Below are positions 16,738-25,785 of a stretch of 64,000 bases of DNA, piece after piece. The notes under the pieces were generated by a model, which worked only from the letters and a program-made list of their open reading frames with translations, did no database searches and had not been told where the DNA came from. The translations under genes and the position numbers were made by a program. This DNA is from Hydrogenophaga sp. (GTDB lineage Bacteria > Pseudomonadota > Gammaproteobacteria > Burkholderiales > Burkholderiaceae_C): the NCBI RefSeq assembly GCF_030656115.1, contig NZ_JAUSOO010000044.1:1-64000 (forward strand). Reading direction: 5' to 3'. Position 1 is the stretch's first letter, and the number at the start of each line of letters is the position of its first letter.

Positions 16738-18111
16738 TCAGAAGAAGCTGAGGTAACGGTTGATTTCCCACTCGGACACCGAGCGGTGGTATTCCTGCCA
16801 TTCCTGGCGTTTGAGGCTCAGGTAGCTGCCCATCAAGCGCTCGCCCAGTGCCTCGGCCATGAAGCGATCGGCCTCCAGGGCGTCAAGGGCCTCCTTGAGG
16901 TTTTCTGGCAGGCGCTCGATGCCGAGGGCTTTCAGCTCGGTGTCGCTCATGGCGTAGAAGTTGCGCGCGTGCGGCGGTGGCGGCTCCAGTTCGCGGTCGA
17001 TGCCGTCCAGCCCGGCGGCGATGAGCGCGGCGGTGGCCAGATAGGGGTTCATGGCGCTGTCGCCGATGCGCACCTCGATGCGCCCGTAGGGAATGCGCAC
17101 CATGGCGGAGCGGTTGTTGTCGCCCCAGGCCATGAACACCGGCGCCCAGCTGGGTTGTTCGAGGGTGCCGGTGACCAGGCGCTTGTAGGAGTTCACCGAG
17201 GGGCACAGCAGCGCACAAAGTGCCGGCGCATGGGCGATCACTCCGGCGATGAACTGGTGCGCCAGCTTCGACAGGCCCATGCCGCTGGGGTCGCTGGCAT
17301 CGTGGAACAGGTTCTTGTTGCTCTGATCCACGAGGGATGCATGGACGTGCATGCCGTTGCCCGTGGTGGTGGCGCTGAGTTTGGGCAGGAAGCTGACGAT
17401 GCCGCCCAGGCGGTGGGCGATCTCTTTCGCTGCCATGCGGAAGAACAGGATGTGGTCGGCCGAGCGCAGGCACTCGTCGTACTTGAAGTTCAGCTCGAAC
17501 TGGCCGTTGGCGTCTTCGTGGTCGATCTGGTAGACCTCCAGCCCCACGGTTTGCAACGACTCGCACAGCCCTTCCAGAAAGGCGGCGTTGCGGGTCAGGC
17601 CCTGGTAGTCGTAGGTCGGGCGCGCCAGCGTGTCGGTGCTGTCGAACGGCACCACGGCGCCGTTGGCGTCGCGCTTGACCAGATAGAACTCCGGCTCCAG
17701 CCCGGTCATGAGACGCCAGCCACGGCGGGCCAGACGGGCCGTCTGGGCGGCAAGCAGGTTGCGGGTGTCCATTTCGTACGCCTGTTCGGCGACGACGCCC
17801 GTGCCGCGAATGCAGGCGTAGCCGGGCATCCAGGGCATCAGGGTGAGGGTGGACAGGTCGGCCCGCAGGAGGTATTCCGGGTCCTGCGGTTTCATGTCGA
17901 AGCCGAGAATGGCGCCACCGGCAAAACCGGCGCCGGTTTCCACCAGATCGGCCAGGCAGCCGACCGGCACCGACTTGCTTTTCAGGCTGCCGTGCATGTC
18001 GACAAACTGCGCCAGCAGGTAGCGCACCTGGTGCTGTTTCAGAAAGGCCTGGGCGGCCTCCAGGGGCTTGTCTGCCGGGCAATCCCAGCGGGTTTCAGAG
18101 ACTTGGGTCAT
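16738..18111 (-). CDS. gmaS: glutamine-synthetase-family ligase, probable gamma-glutamylmethylamide synthetase
   Basis: The 457-residue protein has a short GS beta-grasp domain (about residues 15-110, LLAQFVDMHGSLKSKSVP) and a full catalytic domain. GLEPEFYLV and DHEDANGQFELNF supply metal-binding Glu, GNGMHVHASL the catalytic His, NNRSAMVRIPYGRIEVRI the substrate Arg. It lacks the adenylylation-site Tyr region of canonical GlnA and matches GmaS/GlnT-type ligases, which join an amine (classically methylamine) to glutamate with ATP. ATG 18111 follows GGAGAAAG. The surrounding tmm and tdm genes point to methylamine or dimethylamine-derived substrates; isopropylamine or ethanolamine ligases of the same family are alternatives. 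No mgs or mgd genes follow. Confidence 0.75.
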   Translation of the reverse strand: MTQVSETRWDCPADKPLEAAQAFLKQHQVRYLLAQFVDMHGSLKSKSVPVGCLADLVETGAGFAGGAILGFDMKPQDPEYLLRADLSTLTLMPWMPGYACIRGTGVVAEQAYEMDTRNLLAAQTARLARRGWRLMTGLEPEFYLVKRDANGAVVPFDSTDTLARPTYDYQGLTRNAAFLEGLCESLQTVGLEVYQIDHEDANGQFELNFKYDECLRSADHILFFRMAAKEIAHRLGGIVSFLPKLSATTTGNGMHVHASLVDQSNKNLFHDASDPSGMGLSKLAHQFIAGVIAHAPALCALLCPSVNSYKRLVTGTLEQPSWAPVFMAWGDNNRSAMVRIPYGRIEVRIGDSAMNPYLATAALIAAGLDGIDRELEPPPPHARNFYAMSDTELKALGIERLPENLKEALDALEADRFMAEALGERLMGSYLSLKRQEWQEYHRSVSEWEINRYLSFF

Positions 18112-18168
18112 CGGGCTTTCTCCGTGTTCGGGTGAAGCCCAGTCTCTCGCGGGAGGGGTCAAAAGCCC

Positions 18169-18195
18169 TTGACAGCGGATGCCGCCGTTTTGACA
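18169..18195 (-). promoter_or_regulatory. putative AraC-protein half-sites before gmaS
   Basis: Read on the minus strand, TGTCAA occurs twice exactly 21 bp apart (plus-strand TTGACA at 18190-18195 and 18169-18174), followed by a third partial TTTTGACC. Direct repeats spaced two helical turns apart are typical AraC-family sites. They lie 58-85 bp before the gmaS start, and the araC gene is immediately upstream. Confidence 0.5.
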
Positions 18196-18252
18196 TCCGG
18201 CGCCAAACTGCGGTCGCGGCCGCCGCAGGCGCAACGGATGAACGCCGCGCGC

Positions 18253-19293
18253 CTACGGATGCGCGGCCTGCTGCGCCCAGGCGGACGGGCTGAGGTCTTT
18301 CCAGCGCACGAAGGCGCGGGAAAACGCGCTCACTTCCGAGTAGCCGAGCCGCCAGGCCACGTCCGAGACGCTCAGACGCTCGTGGCGCAGGTAGTGTTCG
18401 GCCAGTGTCTGCCGCACGTCCTCGACCAGCACCGCGAACGAGGTGCCCTCGTCCGCGAGCTGGCGCTGCAGGCTGCGCCGCGACAGCGCCAGCGCCCGGG
18501 CGACCTCGTCCAGACCGGCTTCCCCTTGCGGCAAACGCTCCATGACGGCGTTGCGCGCGCGCTGGGTCAGGCTCAGGGGCCGTGCGGCCTGGCCCAGCAG
18601 GTCTTGCAAGGTGCCCAGGGCCACGTTGTGCAGCATGGCGTCGGCATCGGGCATGGGCCGGTCGAGACAGGATTCGCGCAGCACGATGCGGTTGCTGGGC
18701 TGGTTGAAGCGCACCTCGCACCGGAAGGCGTCGCGGTGCGGGCCATGCTGAACCAGCGCCGGGTGCTGGAAATGCACCGCTTCGGGTGCACAACCCGGGC
18801 CCAGGGCCCGCTTCAGCACGTTGTTGATCATGCCGATGGTCAGTTCCGCGTCTTGCCGGCGATCCGGAATGTCGCCGTCCAGCAGCTGGTACTCCAGGGC
18901 ACAGAGGCCATCCTGGCGGCTGAATCTCAGCACGCTGTTGTCCTGGAACACCGGGAAGAACCGCTCCATGTGCCCGATGGCGGTGCGAAGGTCCGGTGCG
19001 GTGATGGCGCCGTAGCCGTAGAGCCCCAGTCCCTCGGGAGCGAACTGTTCGCCAAAACTCAGCCCGAAGTGCTCGTTGCCGGTGGAACGCGCTGCTTCGT
19101 GCATGGAGCGGCAGTAGTTGCGCAGGGCAATGGGGCGATTGGGCTGGCGGTACAGACCGGGTTGCAGCCCGGCCCTGGCCAGCACCTCGCCGCTGCGGCC
19201 GCCTTGTCTCTCGATGAATTCTTCAAGACCTACGGTGACCGACGCCACCACGCGGGACGGCGTCAGCCCGGTTCGCTGACCTGTTCTGACCAT
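18253..19293 (-). CDS. AraC family transcriptional regulator
   Basis: The 346-residue regulator has an N-terminal arabinose-binding-like sensor (PF12625 type: LEEFIERQGGRSGEVLARAG, about residues 22-205) and a C-terminal double helix-turn-helix: LDEVARALALSRRSLQRQLA (about residues 255-275) and LSVSDVAWRLGYSEVSAFSR (about 305-325). The gene lies on the same strand as gmaS, 141 bp upstream of it. Paired direct repeats in that gap fit an activator of the gmaS-dioxygenase-amidotransferase operon. The inducer is probably the amine or its gamma-glutamyl product, by analogy with other AraC regulators of amine catabolism. It could also act on tmm further upstream. Confidence 0.85.
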   Translation of the reverse strand: MVRTGQRTGLTPSRVVASVTVGLEEFIERQGGRSGEVLARAGLQPGLYRQPNRPIALRNYCRSMHEAARSTGNEHFGLSFGEQFAPEGLGLYGYGAITAPDLRTAIGHMERFFPVFQDNSVLRFSRQDGLCALEYQLLDGDIPDRRQDAELTIGMINNVLKRALGPGCAPEAVHFQHPALVQHGPHRDAFRCEVRFNQPSNRIVLRESCLDRPMPDADAMLHNVALGTLQDLLGQAARPLSLTQRARNAVMERLPQGEAGLDEVARALALSRRSLQRQLADEGTSFAVLVEDVRQTLAEHYLRHERLSVSDVAWRLGYSEVSAFSRAFVRWKDLSPSAWAQQAAHP

Positions 19294-19386
19294 GGACGTG
19301 CTCCGGGTTGGCCTATGTTCTCGACGGATCCTGCAAGAAAAGTGCCAAAACCCGCCAACCCATGGCCGTCTGGGAGCGCTCCTTCC

Positions 19387-20730
19387 TCAGGGTTTGGCCA
19401 AGTAGCTGGCCAGCGAATCGTCCAGCGCCTCCAGCCACGGCGTGTGGTGCGGCGTGGCCATGGTGCCGGTCATGAGCGAGGGGTAGCACTTGTTGCGGTA
19501 GCCCATGATGTCCTCGTATTTGTCGTGCTTCCAGTCGAGGAAGGTCTTGTTCACCGCCGCAATGTCAAAGCTCGGGTAGTCGGTGGCATCAATGAGCTGC
19601 GCAATGTATTTGCCCTGGAATTCGAACATCTGCTGCGCGTCTTCCAGCGCCAGCTCTTCCTCGCGCCACTGCTGGTTCTCGGCGTGCATCGCCTCTTTCG
19701 AGGGCAGCGGGATGCGGCCCAGGATCACATCGCGCGCGTACCAGGCCTGGGCGTCGAACATGTTGAAGCTGTACCACTGGTCTTGCATGCCCAGGTAGAT
19801 CAGCTGCGGGTTGTCTTCCCAGAACACGCCCTTGTACAGGTTCAGCGGCCACAGCCGGTTGGCGGTTTTCAGGCGCAGGTCTTCGGGCAAAAACGGGAAG
19901 TGGTGCTTGTAGCCGGTGCACAACACGATGGCGTCGATGTGCTTGCTGCTGCCGTCGGCAAAGTGGGCGGTGTTGCCCTCCACCTTCAGCAGCTGCGGCT
20001 TTTCTTCCCAGTTGGCCGGCCACTGGTAGCCCATGGGGCTGGTGCGGTAGCAGCTGGTGATGGAGCGCGCGCCGTACTTGTAGCACTGCGAACCAATGTC
20101 TTCCGCCGAGTAGCTGGCGCCCACGATCAGCACGTCTTTGCCCTTGAACTCCAGCGCATCGCGGAAATCGTGCGCGTGCAGCACCCGGCCACCGAAGGTT
20201 TCAAAACCCGGGAAGTAGGGCACATTCGGCGTCGAAAAATGCCCGCTGGCCACCACCACGTAGTCAAACACCTCCGCGTAGGTCCGGTCCTGTTCGTAGC
20301 TGTGCACGGTGACGGTGAACAGGCGGGTGTTCTCGTCAAAACTCACATCGCGCACGGCGGTGTTGAAGCGGATGTAGGGGCGCACACCGGCCTTTTCGAC
20401 CCGGCCCTTGATGTAGTCCCACAGCACCTCGCGCGGCGGGTAGGAGCCCATGGGGCGGCCGAAGTGTTCGTCGAAGGTGTAGTCGGCGAACTCCAGACAT
20501 TCCTTGGGGCCGTTGGACCAGAGATAGCGGTACATGCTGCCGTGCACCGGCTCGCCGTGCTCGTCCAGGCCGGTGCGCCAGGTGTAGTTCCACATACCGC
20601 CCCAGTCCGACTGCTTCTCGAAGCACACCAGTTCTGGAATCTCGGCGCCCGCGGCTTGGGCGGACTGGAAAGCCCTCAACTGCGCCAGGCCGCTGGGGCC
20701 GGCGCCAATGATGGCAACGCGCTGGTTCAT
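19387..20730 (-). CDS. tmm: trimethylamine monooxygenase (bacterial FMO)
   Basis: This 447-residue flavin monooxygenase carries the FAD motif G9-x-G11-x-x-G14, the NADPH motif [12 protein letters not shown] near residue 205, and the FMO signature F-x-G-x3-H-x3-F in [11 protein letters not shown] near residue 180. Stretches such as [37 protein letters not shown] and [13 protein letters not shown]-type wording (here [13 protein letters not shown]) agree, from memory, with Methylophaga and roseobacter Tmm. Tmm oxidises trimethylamine to its N-oxide with NADPH and O2. ATG 20730 gives the usual length. A sigma-54-like promoter and an NtrC-like element lie upstream, as for amtB-glnK-tdm, whose Tdm uses the product. 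Related FMOs acting on other amines or indole are the alternative. Confidence 0.88.
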   Translation of the reverse strand: MNQRVAIIGAGPSGLAQLRAFQSAQAAGAEIPELVCFEKQSDWGGMWNYTWRTGLDEHGEPVHGSMYRYLWSNGPKECLEFADYTFDEHFGRPMGSYPPREVLWDYIKGRVEKAGVRPYIRFNTAVRDVSFDENTRLFTVTVHSYEQDRTYAEVFDYVVVASGHFSTPNVPYFPGFETFGGRVLHAHDFRDALEFKGKDVLIVGASYSAEDIGSQCYKYGARSITSCYRTSPMGYQWPANWEEKPQLLKVEGNTAHFADGSSKHIDAIVLCTGYKHHFPFLPEDLRLKTANRLWPLNLYKGVFWEDNPQLIYLGMQDQWYSFNMFDAQAWYARDVILGRIPLPSKEAMHAENQQWREEELALEDAQQMFEFQGKYIAQLIDATDYPSFDIAAVNKTFLDWKHDKYEDIMGYRNKCYPSLMTGTMATPHHTPWLEALDDSLASYLAKP

Positions 20731-20787
20731 GCAAGTACTCCTATCGGTGAAATGGTTAAACACGGTGAAACTTTGATTCCTGATATG

Positions 20788-20805
20788 AAGCACGAGGCAT
20801 GCCAG
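20788..20805 (-). promoter_or_regulatory. sigma-54-like promoter of tmm
   Basis: On the minus strand CTGGCATGCCTCGTGCTT has GG and GC ten bases apart and differs from TGGCAC-N5-TTGCA at three positions. Transcription would start near 20778, about 48 nt before the tmm ATG. The NtrC-like element lies 50-140 bp further upstream, suitable for DNA looping. Confidence 0.6.
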
Positions 20806-20854
20806 CAGCCGCAGGCCGCATGGGCGCGTTCCGGCCTGCGAAACGGCGTCGGCC

Positions 20855-20944
20855 TGCGCCAAAACGGTGAGTCGATGCCCGCTGCGCAGCGCGATGGCGG
20901 TGCACGGCGGCGGTGTGGGCGGTTTTGTGCACTGGTTTCTGGCA
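20855..20944. promoter_or_regulatory. NtrC-like enhancer element, copy 2 (upstream of tmm)
   Basis: Box 1 TGCGCCAAAACGGTGAG (20855-20871), central GCGATGGCGGTGCA (20891-20904) and box 3 TGCACTGGTTTCTGGCA (20928-20944) repeat the layout found before amtB. Box 1 to box 3 start distances are 73 bp here and 74 bp there. The intervening bases differ more than the boxes, which suggests selection on the boxes rather than a recent duplication. Confidence 0.68.
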
Positions 20945-21068
20945 GCGGGGTGTGGCGCACACGGAACCTGCGGGTGTTCGGCTGGTCTACTATGGACACC
21001 GGGTGCGGTTTCATTGACGCACCCTGTTTCCCCGGCCACCGCGCCGGACACCCTCAGAAAGGCACTGC

Positions 21069-21425
21069 ATGCAAGTTCAAGTCAACACCGACGACCACAT
21101 CCAGGGTGGCGATTCCCTGGCCCAATGGATCAACGACGAGGCCACCAGCCGCCTGAGCCGGTTCCGTGACCACATCACCCGCGTGGAGGTGTTTCTGACC
21201 GATCTCGACGGCAGCAAATCGGGCGTCAAAGACAAACGCTGCCGCCTTGAAGCCCGCGTGGCCAACCGACAACCGGTCAGCGTCACGGCCGACGGCGACA
21301 AGATGGCCACCGCCTTCATCGACGCGGTGGACAAGCTCATCCGCGCTCTGGACACCGATCTGGGCCGCGTGAAGGACCGCAACGGTCGCGACACCATCCG
21401 CAACGCGGCCGAACAGGGCGAGTAA
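21069..21425 (+). CDS. HPF/RaiA-type ribosome-associated protein
   Basis: The 118-residue product is of the S30AE (HPF/RaiA) family: [20 protein letters not shown], then [20 protein letters not shown] and [20 protein letters not shown], matching the beta-alpha-beta-beta-beta-alpha fold. Family members bind the 30S decoding region and stabilise idle ribosomes. It is longer and less basic than E. coli HPF, and in betaproteobacteria such variants occur as free-standing genes, so the exact paralogue is unclear. It faces away from tmm, across the NtrC-like element, so it might share nitrogen control, but no promoter was identified for it. Confidence 0.8.
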   Translation: MQVQVNTDDHIQGGDSLAQWINDEATSRLSRFRDHITRVEVFLTDLDGSKSGVKDKRCRLEARVANRQPVSVTADGDKMATAFIDAVDKLIRALDTDLGRVKDRNGRDTIRNAAEQGE

Positions 21426-21488
21426 GAACCCGCCGCCGAGCCCGGCCCGCCTGGGCCCCCGCCAGCACGGGGGCCATCTGTCGGCACA

Positions 21489-22841
21489 ATGCTGCCCATG
21501 GACACATCCCCAACCCCTCAGCCCAGCCTGCTGCCCGACAGCGACCCCCAGCGCGAACTGCTGCACAACGAGGTGCACGCGCGCCCATCGGCCCGCATCC
21601 GGCTGCCGGCACTGATCGTGTTCGTGGCCGTGCTCAACGAGGGCGTGACGCGCGAGCAAGAGGGCGACCACCTGCGCCGTCTGCCCGGCCTGGCGCAGCT
21701 GCCGCAAGAGCGCTTGCAGGGCAATTTTTTGCGCCTGCGCTTTGAAGAGCACACGCTCAAGTGGGAGCGCCACACCGAATTCACCCGTTATTCCATCGTG
21801 CAGGAGCTGCCCGAGGGCGCTGGCCTGGGCAGCACCGACCCGGCGCTGCTGGACGGTCTGGTCACGCCGCCGGGCTGGCTGCGCGACATTCCCGGGCGCA
21901 CCGTGGCCGCCATCAAGCTGGTGATGCTGCACGCCGTCCTGCCCGAACCAACGCCTGAGGCCCAGGCCGCGCTCATGGGTCCGGCACAGCACTGGTTTGG
22001 CGACCGTGCGGTGGTGGCCTCGCAGCTGGGGGGTGGGCATTCGTGGGCGCTGACCGACTTTGCCCTGCGCCCCTCGGGTTTTGAACGCATGTTGGTGCTG
22101 GCGCCGCCGGGCACCACCGAAACCCGCGCCGGGCGCATTTCACAGCGCTTGCTGGAGCTGGAAACCTACCGCCTCATGGCGCTGCGCGGCCTGCCGGTGG
22201 CCAAGGCGCTGTCGCCCATGCTGGCCGCCGCCGAAGCCCAGCTGGCCACCATCACCGCGCAGCTGGAAAACAAGTCCACGTCCGAACAGGCGCTGCTGGA
22301 CCAACTGGTCTCGCTGGCCGCCAAGGTGGAGCGCGCCACCGCCGAAAACAACTACCGCTTTGCGGCCACGCGGGCGTACGACACGCTGGTCAGCCAGCGC
22401 ATCGGTGAACTGCGCGAAAAGCCCATTCCGGGCACGCAGACCATTGGCGAGTTCATGCAGCGCCGGCTCTCGCCCGCCATGGCCACCGTGGCGGCCACGG
22501 CGCAGCGCCTGGCCTCGCTGTCTGAGCGTGTGTCGCGCACCAGCGCCTTGCTGCGCACGCGGGTGGACATCGTCACCGAAGCGCAAAACCAGCAGCTGCT
22601 GGAAAAACTCACCAAAGGCCAAGAGCTGCAGCTGCGCCTGCAAAGCACGGTGGAAGGCCTGTCGATCGCGGCCATCTCGTACTACGTGGTGAGCCTGGTG
22701 CTGTACCTGGGCAAGGCGGGCAAGGCGGCGGGCTTGCCGCTGAACCCCGAAATGCTGGCCGGCGCCATGATTCCGCTGGTGCTGTTGGGCGTGTGGCGCA
22801 CCACCAAGAAGATCCACGCGAAGCTGCACGCGGGGCATTGA
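21489..22841 (+). CDS. DUF3422 family membrane protein
   Basis: The protein is about 450 residues (a second ATG three codons in is possible). The N-terminal part has the DUF3422 signature RELLHNEVHARPSARIRLPA near residues 20-40, then WERHTEFTRYSIVQE. The middle (about residues 230-390) is a long coiled-coil-like region rich in Ala, Leu, Glu and Lys. Two hydrophobic segments near the C-terminus (ISYYVVSLVLYLGKAGKAAG and AGAMIPLVLLGVW) suggest membrane insertion with most of the protein in the cytoplasm. The family is widespread in alpha- and betaproteobacteria and has no established function. It is complete. Confidence 0.85.
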   Translation: MLPMDTSPTPQPSLLPDSDPQRELLHNEVHARPSARIRLPALIVFVAVLNEGVTREQEGDHLRRLPGLAQLPQERLQGNFLRLRFEEHTLKWERHTEFTRYSIVQELPEGAGLGSTDPALLDGLVTPPGWLRDIPGRTVAAIKLVMLHAVLPEPTPEAQAALMGPAQHWFGDRAVVASQLGGGHSWALTDFALRPSGFERMLVLAPPGTTETRAGRISQRLLELETYRLMALRGLPVAKALSPMLAAAEAQLATITAQLENKSTSEQALLDQLVSLAAKVERATAENNYRFAATRAYDTLVSQRIGELREKPIPGTQTIGEFMQRRLSPAMATVAATAQRLASLSERVSRTSALLRTRVDIVTEAQNQQLLEKLTKGQELQLRLQSTVEGLSIAAISYYVVSLVLYLGKAGKAAGLPLNPEMLAGAMIPLVLLGVWRTTKKIHAKLHAGH

Positions 22842-22945
22842 AGGGGCTGAAAAATGCCCTGCCCGTGGCCGCGGGGCTTGCCGGCGCATGGCCGGGCCTG
22901 TGTCAGCGCTCGATCGGCCCGTTTTCGTCGCATGGGGTGGGGGCA

Positions 22946-22973
22946 CATGATTGAGTTAATTTGCTCAATCATG
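22946..22973. terminator. inverted repeat between convergent genes
   Basis: CATGATTGAG and CTCAATCATG are perfect 10 bp arms around an 8-base AT-rich loop, 7 bp after the stop of the DUF4395 gene. Position suggests a shared terminator, but it lacks a clear T-run; a protein-binding palindrome is possible. Confidence 0.45.
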
Positions 22974-22980
22974 GAAATGC

Positions 22981-23748
22981 TCAGCTGCAGCCGTTGTGCT
23001 GCTTCCACATCTCCTCATGGCCAATCGCCTTGGCGAAGGCAGGCACCTTGCAGCGCTCTGCGTCGGCGGCCGACGGTGCGCCGGCCACGGGCTTCAGGCC
23101 CATCTCTTCCAGCGTCGCCATGTCGTCAAAGCCGCCGAGCGGGCCGGTTGCATCGACCCAGCCTTTGGCCAGGGTGAGGGCGCCCACGAACAGCACCAGC
23201 ACGGCCACCTGCGGCAGGGCGATGCCCCAGCCTGGCTTGTGCGTCGGCACTTCGCACACGCCGCCGGGGCAGAGCTGGGCTTTCTCGCGGTTGAACACGT
23301 TGTAGAGCTTGCAGCCCAGGCAGATGCCGAAGGCGGTCTCGAAGAACATCAGCGTGAGGCAGCTTGCGCAGACCAGCATGTTCAGCGGACCCATGTAGCG
23401 GTTGAACACCATCAGGTACAGCATGGCCGCGCCCAGCAGCAGGCCCAGGCCCCAGGCAAAGCGCTTTTGCGGCGCACCCACCCATTCCGGTGTCTGTTTG
23501 CGCACGATCCAGCCGCCCACGATCATGCTCGGTGCCCAGCGCGGGTTGAGCATGCGCAACGCCATGTCGATCAGGAACACGATCACAAACAGGCGCGTGG
23601 GCTGGTAGTTGGCCGTCAGCAGCGCGTTCATGAACGACACGAGCGCCGGGAAAAACAGCAGGCCGGCGGCAGCGCGCACGGTGCGTTCGTTGAGCACCCG
23701 CACCGGGTAGCCGTCCACGGTTTCACCAAACTGGAAGGGATTTTTCAT
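22981..23748 (-). CDS. DUF4395 family membrane protein
   Basis: This 255-residue membrane protein starts MKNPFQFGETVDGYPVRVLN, the usual DUF4395 opening. The DUF4395 domain (about residues 10-150) holds four hydrophobic segments and a CASC...CLGCKLYN cluster of cysteines (about residues 130-150) that could bind a metal or form a redox site. The C-terminal ~90 residues have one more membrane segment and a small soluble tail (DDMATLEEMGLKP...CKVPAF). Relatives are often near thiosulfate or sulfur-handling and thioredoxin-like proteins, but function is unknown. ATG 23748 was chosen because the domain begins there and the upstream extension is atypical. Confidence 0.78.
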   Translation of the reverse strand: MKNPFQFGETVDGYPVRVLNERTVRAAAGLLFFPALVSFMNALLTANYQPTRLFVIVFLIDMALRMLNPRWAPSMIVGGWIVRKQTPEWVGAPQKRFAWGLGLLLGAAMLYLMVFNRYMGPLNMLVCASCLTLMFFETAFGICLGCKLYNVFNREKAQLCPGGVCEVPTHKPGWGIALPQVAVLVLFVGALTLAKGWVDATGPLGGFDDMATLEEMGLKPVAGAPSAADAERCKVPAFAKAIGHEEMWKQHNGCS

Positions 23749-24034
23749 GCTTGTCTCCGAATATTTGGATGTTATATGCGAATGTTGGCGATTGAAACCC
23801 GCGGAGAAGATTCCCCGGACGTGCGGCACGTTCAAAAAACGCCAAAAAAGGGGCGTGAACGCTGCCAACTTCTGCCAGTGAATGACGGCAACTGTCAAAA
23901 ATGGCAGTTTTCACCCGGAAAAACCGCTTTCCCATCACGGCGTGAAACGCACAGGTGCTTGATTCAAAAGCACTTTCTGGCACGGATCGGTATGGCACGT
24001 TTCTTGGAAAGACTGTTCCAAACCCTGCCATCCC

Positions 24035-24214
24035 ATGGACCTCCGAGACCGTTTTCTGCTGCGCAAGCTGGCCGTCGTGCTGGTGATCAAGCTCGCCGTT
24101 TTGATGGGGCTGTGGTGGGGTTTTGTGCGCGATCAGCGCGTGCCGGTGGACACCGACGCCGCCGCCATGCAAATGCTGGGCAGCCGCCCAGTGCCCACAG
24201 TTCCTGAGGAGTGA
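24035..24214 (+). CDS. cydP: CydP, small cytochrome bd oxidase accessory protein
   Basis: This 59-residue single-span protein is [20 protein letters not shown] at the start, continuing into [14 protein letters not shown], the pattern of the CydP small subunit that precedes cydAB in many proteobacteria. It is basic on the cytoplasmic side, then has a membrane helix (about residues 12-30) and a short outside tail. It ends 4 bp before the TTG start of cydA, so the two are co-translated. Its exact function is not known; proposals include oxidase assembly or stability. Confidence 0.8.
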   Translation: MDLRDRFLLRKLAVVLVIKLAVLMGLWWGFVRDQRVPVDTDAAAMQMLGSRPVPTVPEE

Positions 24215-24218
24215 CGCC

Positions 24219-25775
24219 TTGATTTCCGAACAACTGGTTGACCTTTCCCGCCTGCAGTTTGCGGCGACGGCCATGTACCACTTCCTCTTCGTGCCGCTGA
24301 CGCTGGGCATGGTCTGGCTGCTGGTGATCATGGAAAGCGTGTATGTGATGACGGGCAACGTGATCTGGAAGGACATGACCCGCTTCTGGGGCAAGCTCTT
24401 CGGCATCAACTTCGCCCTGGGCGTGACCACCGGCATCACGCTCGAATTCCAGTTCGGCACCAACTGGGCCTACTACTCGCACTACGTGGGCGACATCTTT
24501 GGCGCGCCGCTGGCCATCGAGGGGCTGATGGCCTTCTTCCTCGAATCGACCATGATCGGCCTGTTCTTCTTCGGTTGGGACCGGCTGTCGAAAACGCAGC
24601 ATTTGATGGTGACCATCCTGATGGCGGTGGGCACCAACCTCTCGGCCCTGTGGATCCTGATCGCCAACGGTTGGATGCAGAACCCGGTGGGCGCCGAGTT
24701 CAGCTACGTGACCATGCGCATGGAAATGACGGACTTCTGGGCCGTGCTGTTCAACCCGGACGCGCAGGCCAAGTTCGTGCACACCGTCTCGGCCGGCTAC
24801 GTGACCGGCGCGATGTTCGTGCTGTCGATCTCCAGTTGGTACCTGCTCAAGGGCCGTGACATCGAATTCGCCAAACGCAGCTTCCGGGTGGCGGCCGCTT
24901 TCGGCCTGGCTTCCGTGCTGAGCGTGATCGTGCTGGGCGACGAGTCGGGCTACACCGTCGGTGAGGCGCAGCAGACCAAGATGGCCGCGCTCGAAGCCAT
25001 GTGGGAGACCGAGCCCGCGCCCGCCGGCCTGAAGCTGATCGCCGGCATCAACGAGGCCGAGCAGAAGAACGACTGGGAGATCGAGATTCCCTGGGTCATG
25101 GGCCTGATCGGCACGCGCTCGTTGGACAAACAGATTCCCGGTATCCACGAGATCAAGGCGAAGAACCGGGAGCGCATCGAGAGCGGCATTCACGCCGTGG
25201 CCGCGCTTGAGGCCCTGCGCGCCAACCGCGAGGACGCCGCCGCCAAGGCGCTGTTTGAGCAGCACCAGGCCGATCTGGGCTTCGGTCTGCTGCTCAAGAA
25301 ATACGTGGTCGACGTGCGCCAGGCCACGCCCGAGATGATTCAGAAAGCGGTGGACAGCACCGTGCCCAAGGTCACGCCGATGTTCTGGGCCTTCCGCATC
25401 ATGGTGGGCCTGGGCTTTGCCATGCTGCTGCTGTTTGGCATGGCCTTTTGGTGCACGCTCAAGCTCGAATGCGGCAAGCGCCCCTGGCTGCTCAAGTGGG
25501 CGCTGTGGATGCTGCCCGCGCCCTGGATCGCCTGCGAGCTGGGCTGGTTCGTCGCCGAATACGGCCGCCAGCCCTGGACCATCTACGGCGTGCTGCCCAC
25601 GCACCTGTCGGTCTCCACGCTCAGCGTGAACAGCCTCTACGGCTCGCTGGCCGGCTTCATCGGGTTCTACACCGTGCTGCTGATCGTCGAGATGTATTTG
25701 ATGGTGAAGTTCGCGCGCATCGGTCCCGGCAGCCTGGGCACGGGCCGTTACGAACAAGAGCCTACCCACGCATAA
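24219..25775 (+). CDS. cydA: cytochrome bd ubiquinol oxidase subunit I
   Basis: The 518-residue CydA starts at TTG 24219, which gives the canonical [20 protein letters not shown] followed by the heme-b595 ligand His21. It has nine predicted membrane segments. The GRQPW motif ([13 protein letters not shown], near residues 445-457) marks the quinol-binding side, and total length fits the long Q-loop class. CydAB reduces O2 to water with ubiquinol at high affinity, without pumping protons, and tolerates cyanide, NO and sulfide. It lies between cydP and cydB. A multiheme cytochrome and a cytochrome b have been inserted between cydB and cydX. Confidence 0.95.
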   Translation: MISEQLVDLSRLQFAATAMYHFLFVPLTLGMVWLLVIMESVYVMTGNVIWKDMTRFWGKLFGINFALGVTTGITLEFQFGTNWAYYSHYVGDIFGAPLAIEGLMAFFLESTMIGLFFFGWDRLSKTQHLMVTILMAVGTNLSALWILIANGWMQNPVGAEFSYVTMRMEMTDFWAVLFNPDAQAKFVHTVSAGYVTGAMFVLSISSWYLLKGRDIEFAKRSFRVAAAFGLASVLSVIVLGDESGYTVGEAQQTKMAALEAMWETEPAPAGLKLIAGINEAEQKNDWEIEIPWVMGLIGTRSLDKQIPGIHEIKAKNRERIESGIHAVAALEALRANREDAAAKALFEQHQADLGFGLLLKKYVVDVRQATPEMIQKAVDSTVPKVTPMFWAFRIMVGLGFAMLLLFGMAFWCTLKLECGKRPWLLKWALWMLPAPWIACELGWFVAEYGRQPWTIYGVLPTHLSVSTLSVNSLYGSLAGFIGFYTVLLIVEMYLMVKFARIGPGSLGTGRYEQEPTHA

Positions 25776-25785
25776 GGAGCACCCC

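Noticed and set aside
18169-21156. 995-codon plus-strand frame
   Set aside because: Antisense shadow of araC and tmm; no start context and no domain.
23978-24008. sigma-54-like promoter before cydP
   Set aside because: Two TGGCACG -24 boxes are present, but the -12 dinucleotide is GG rather than the nearly invariant GC at the right spacing.
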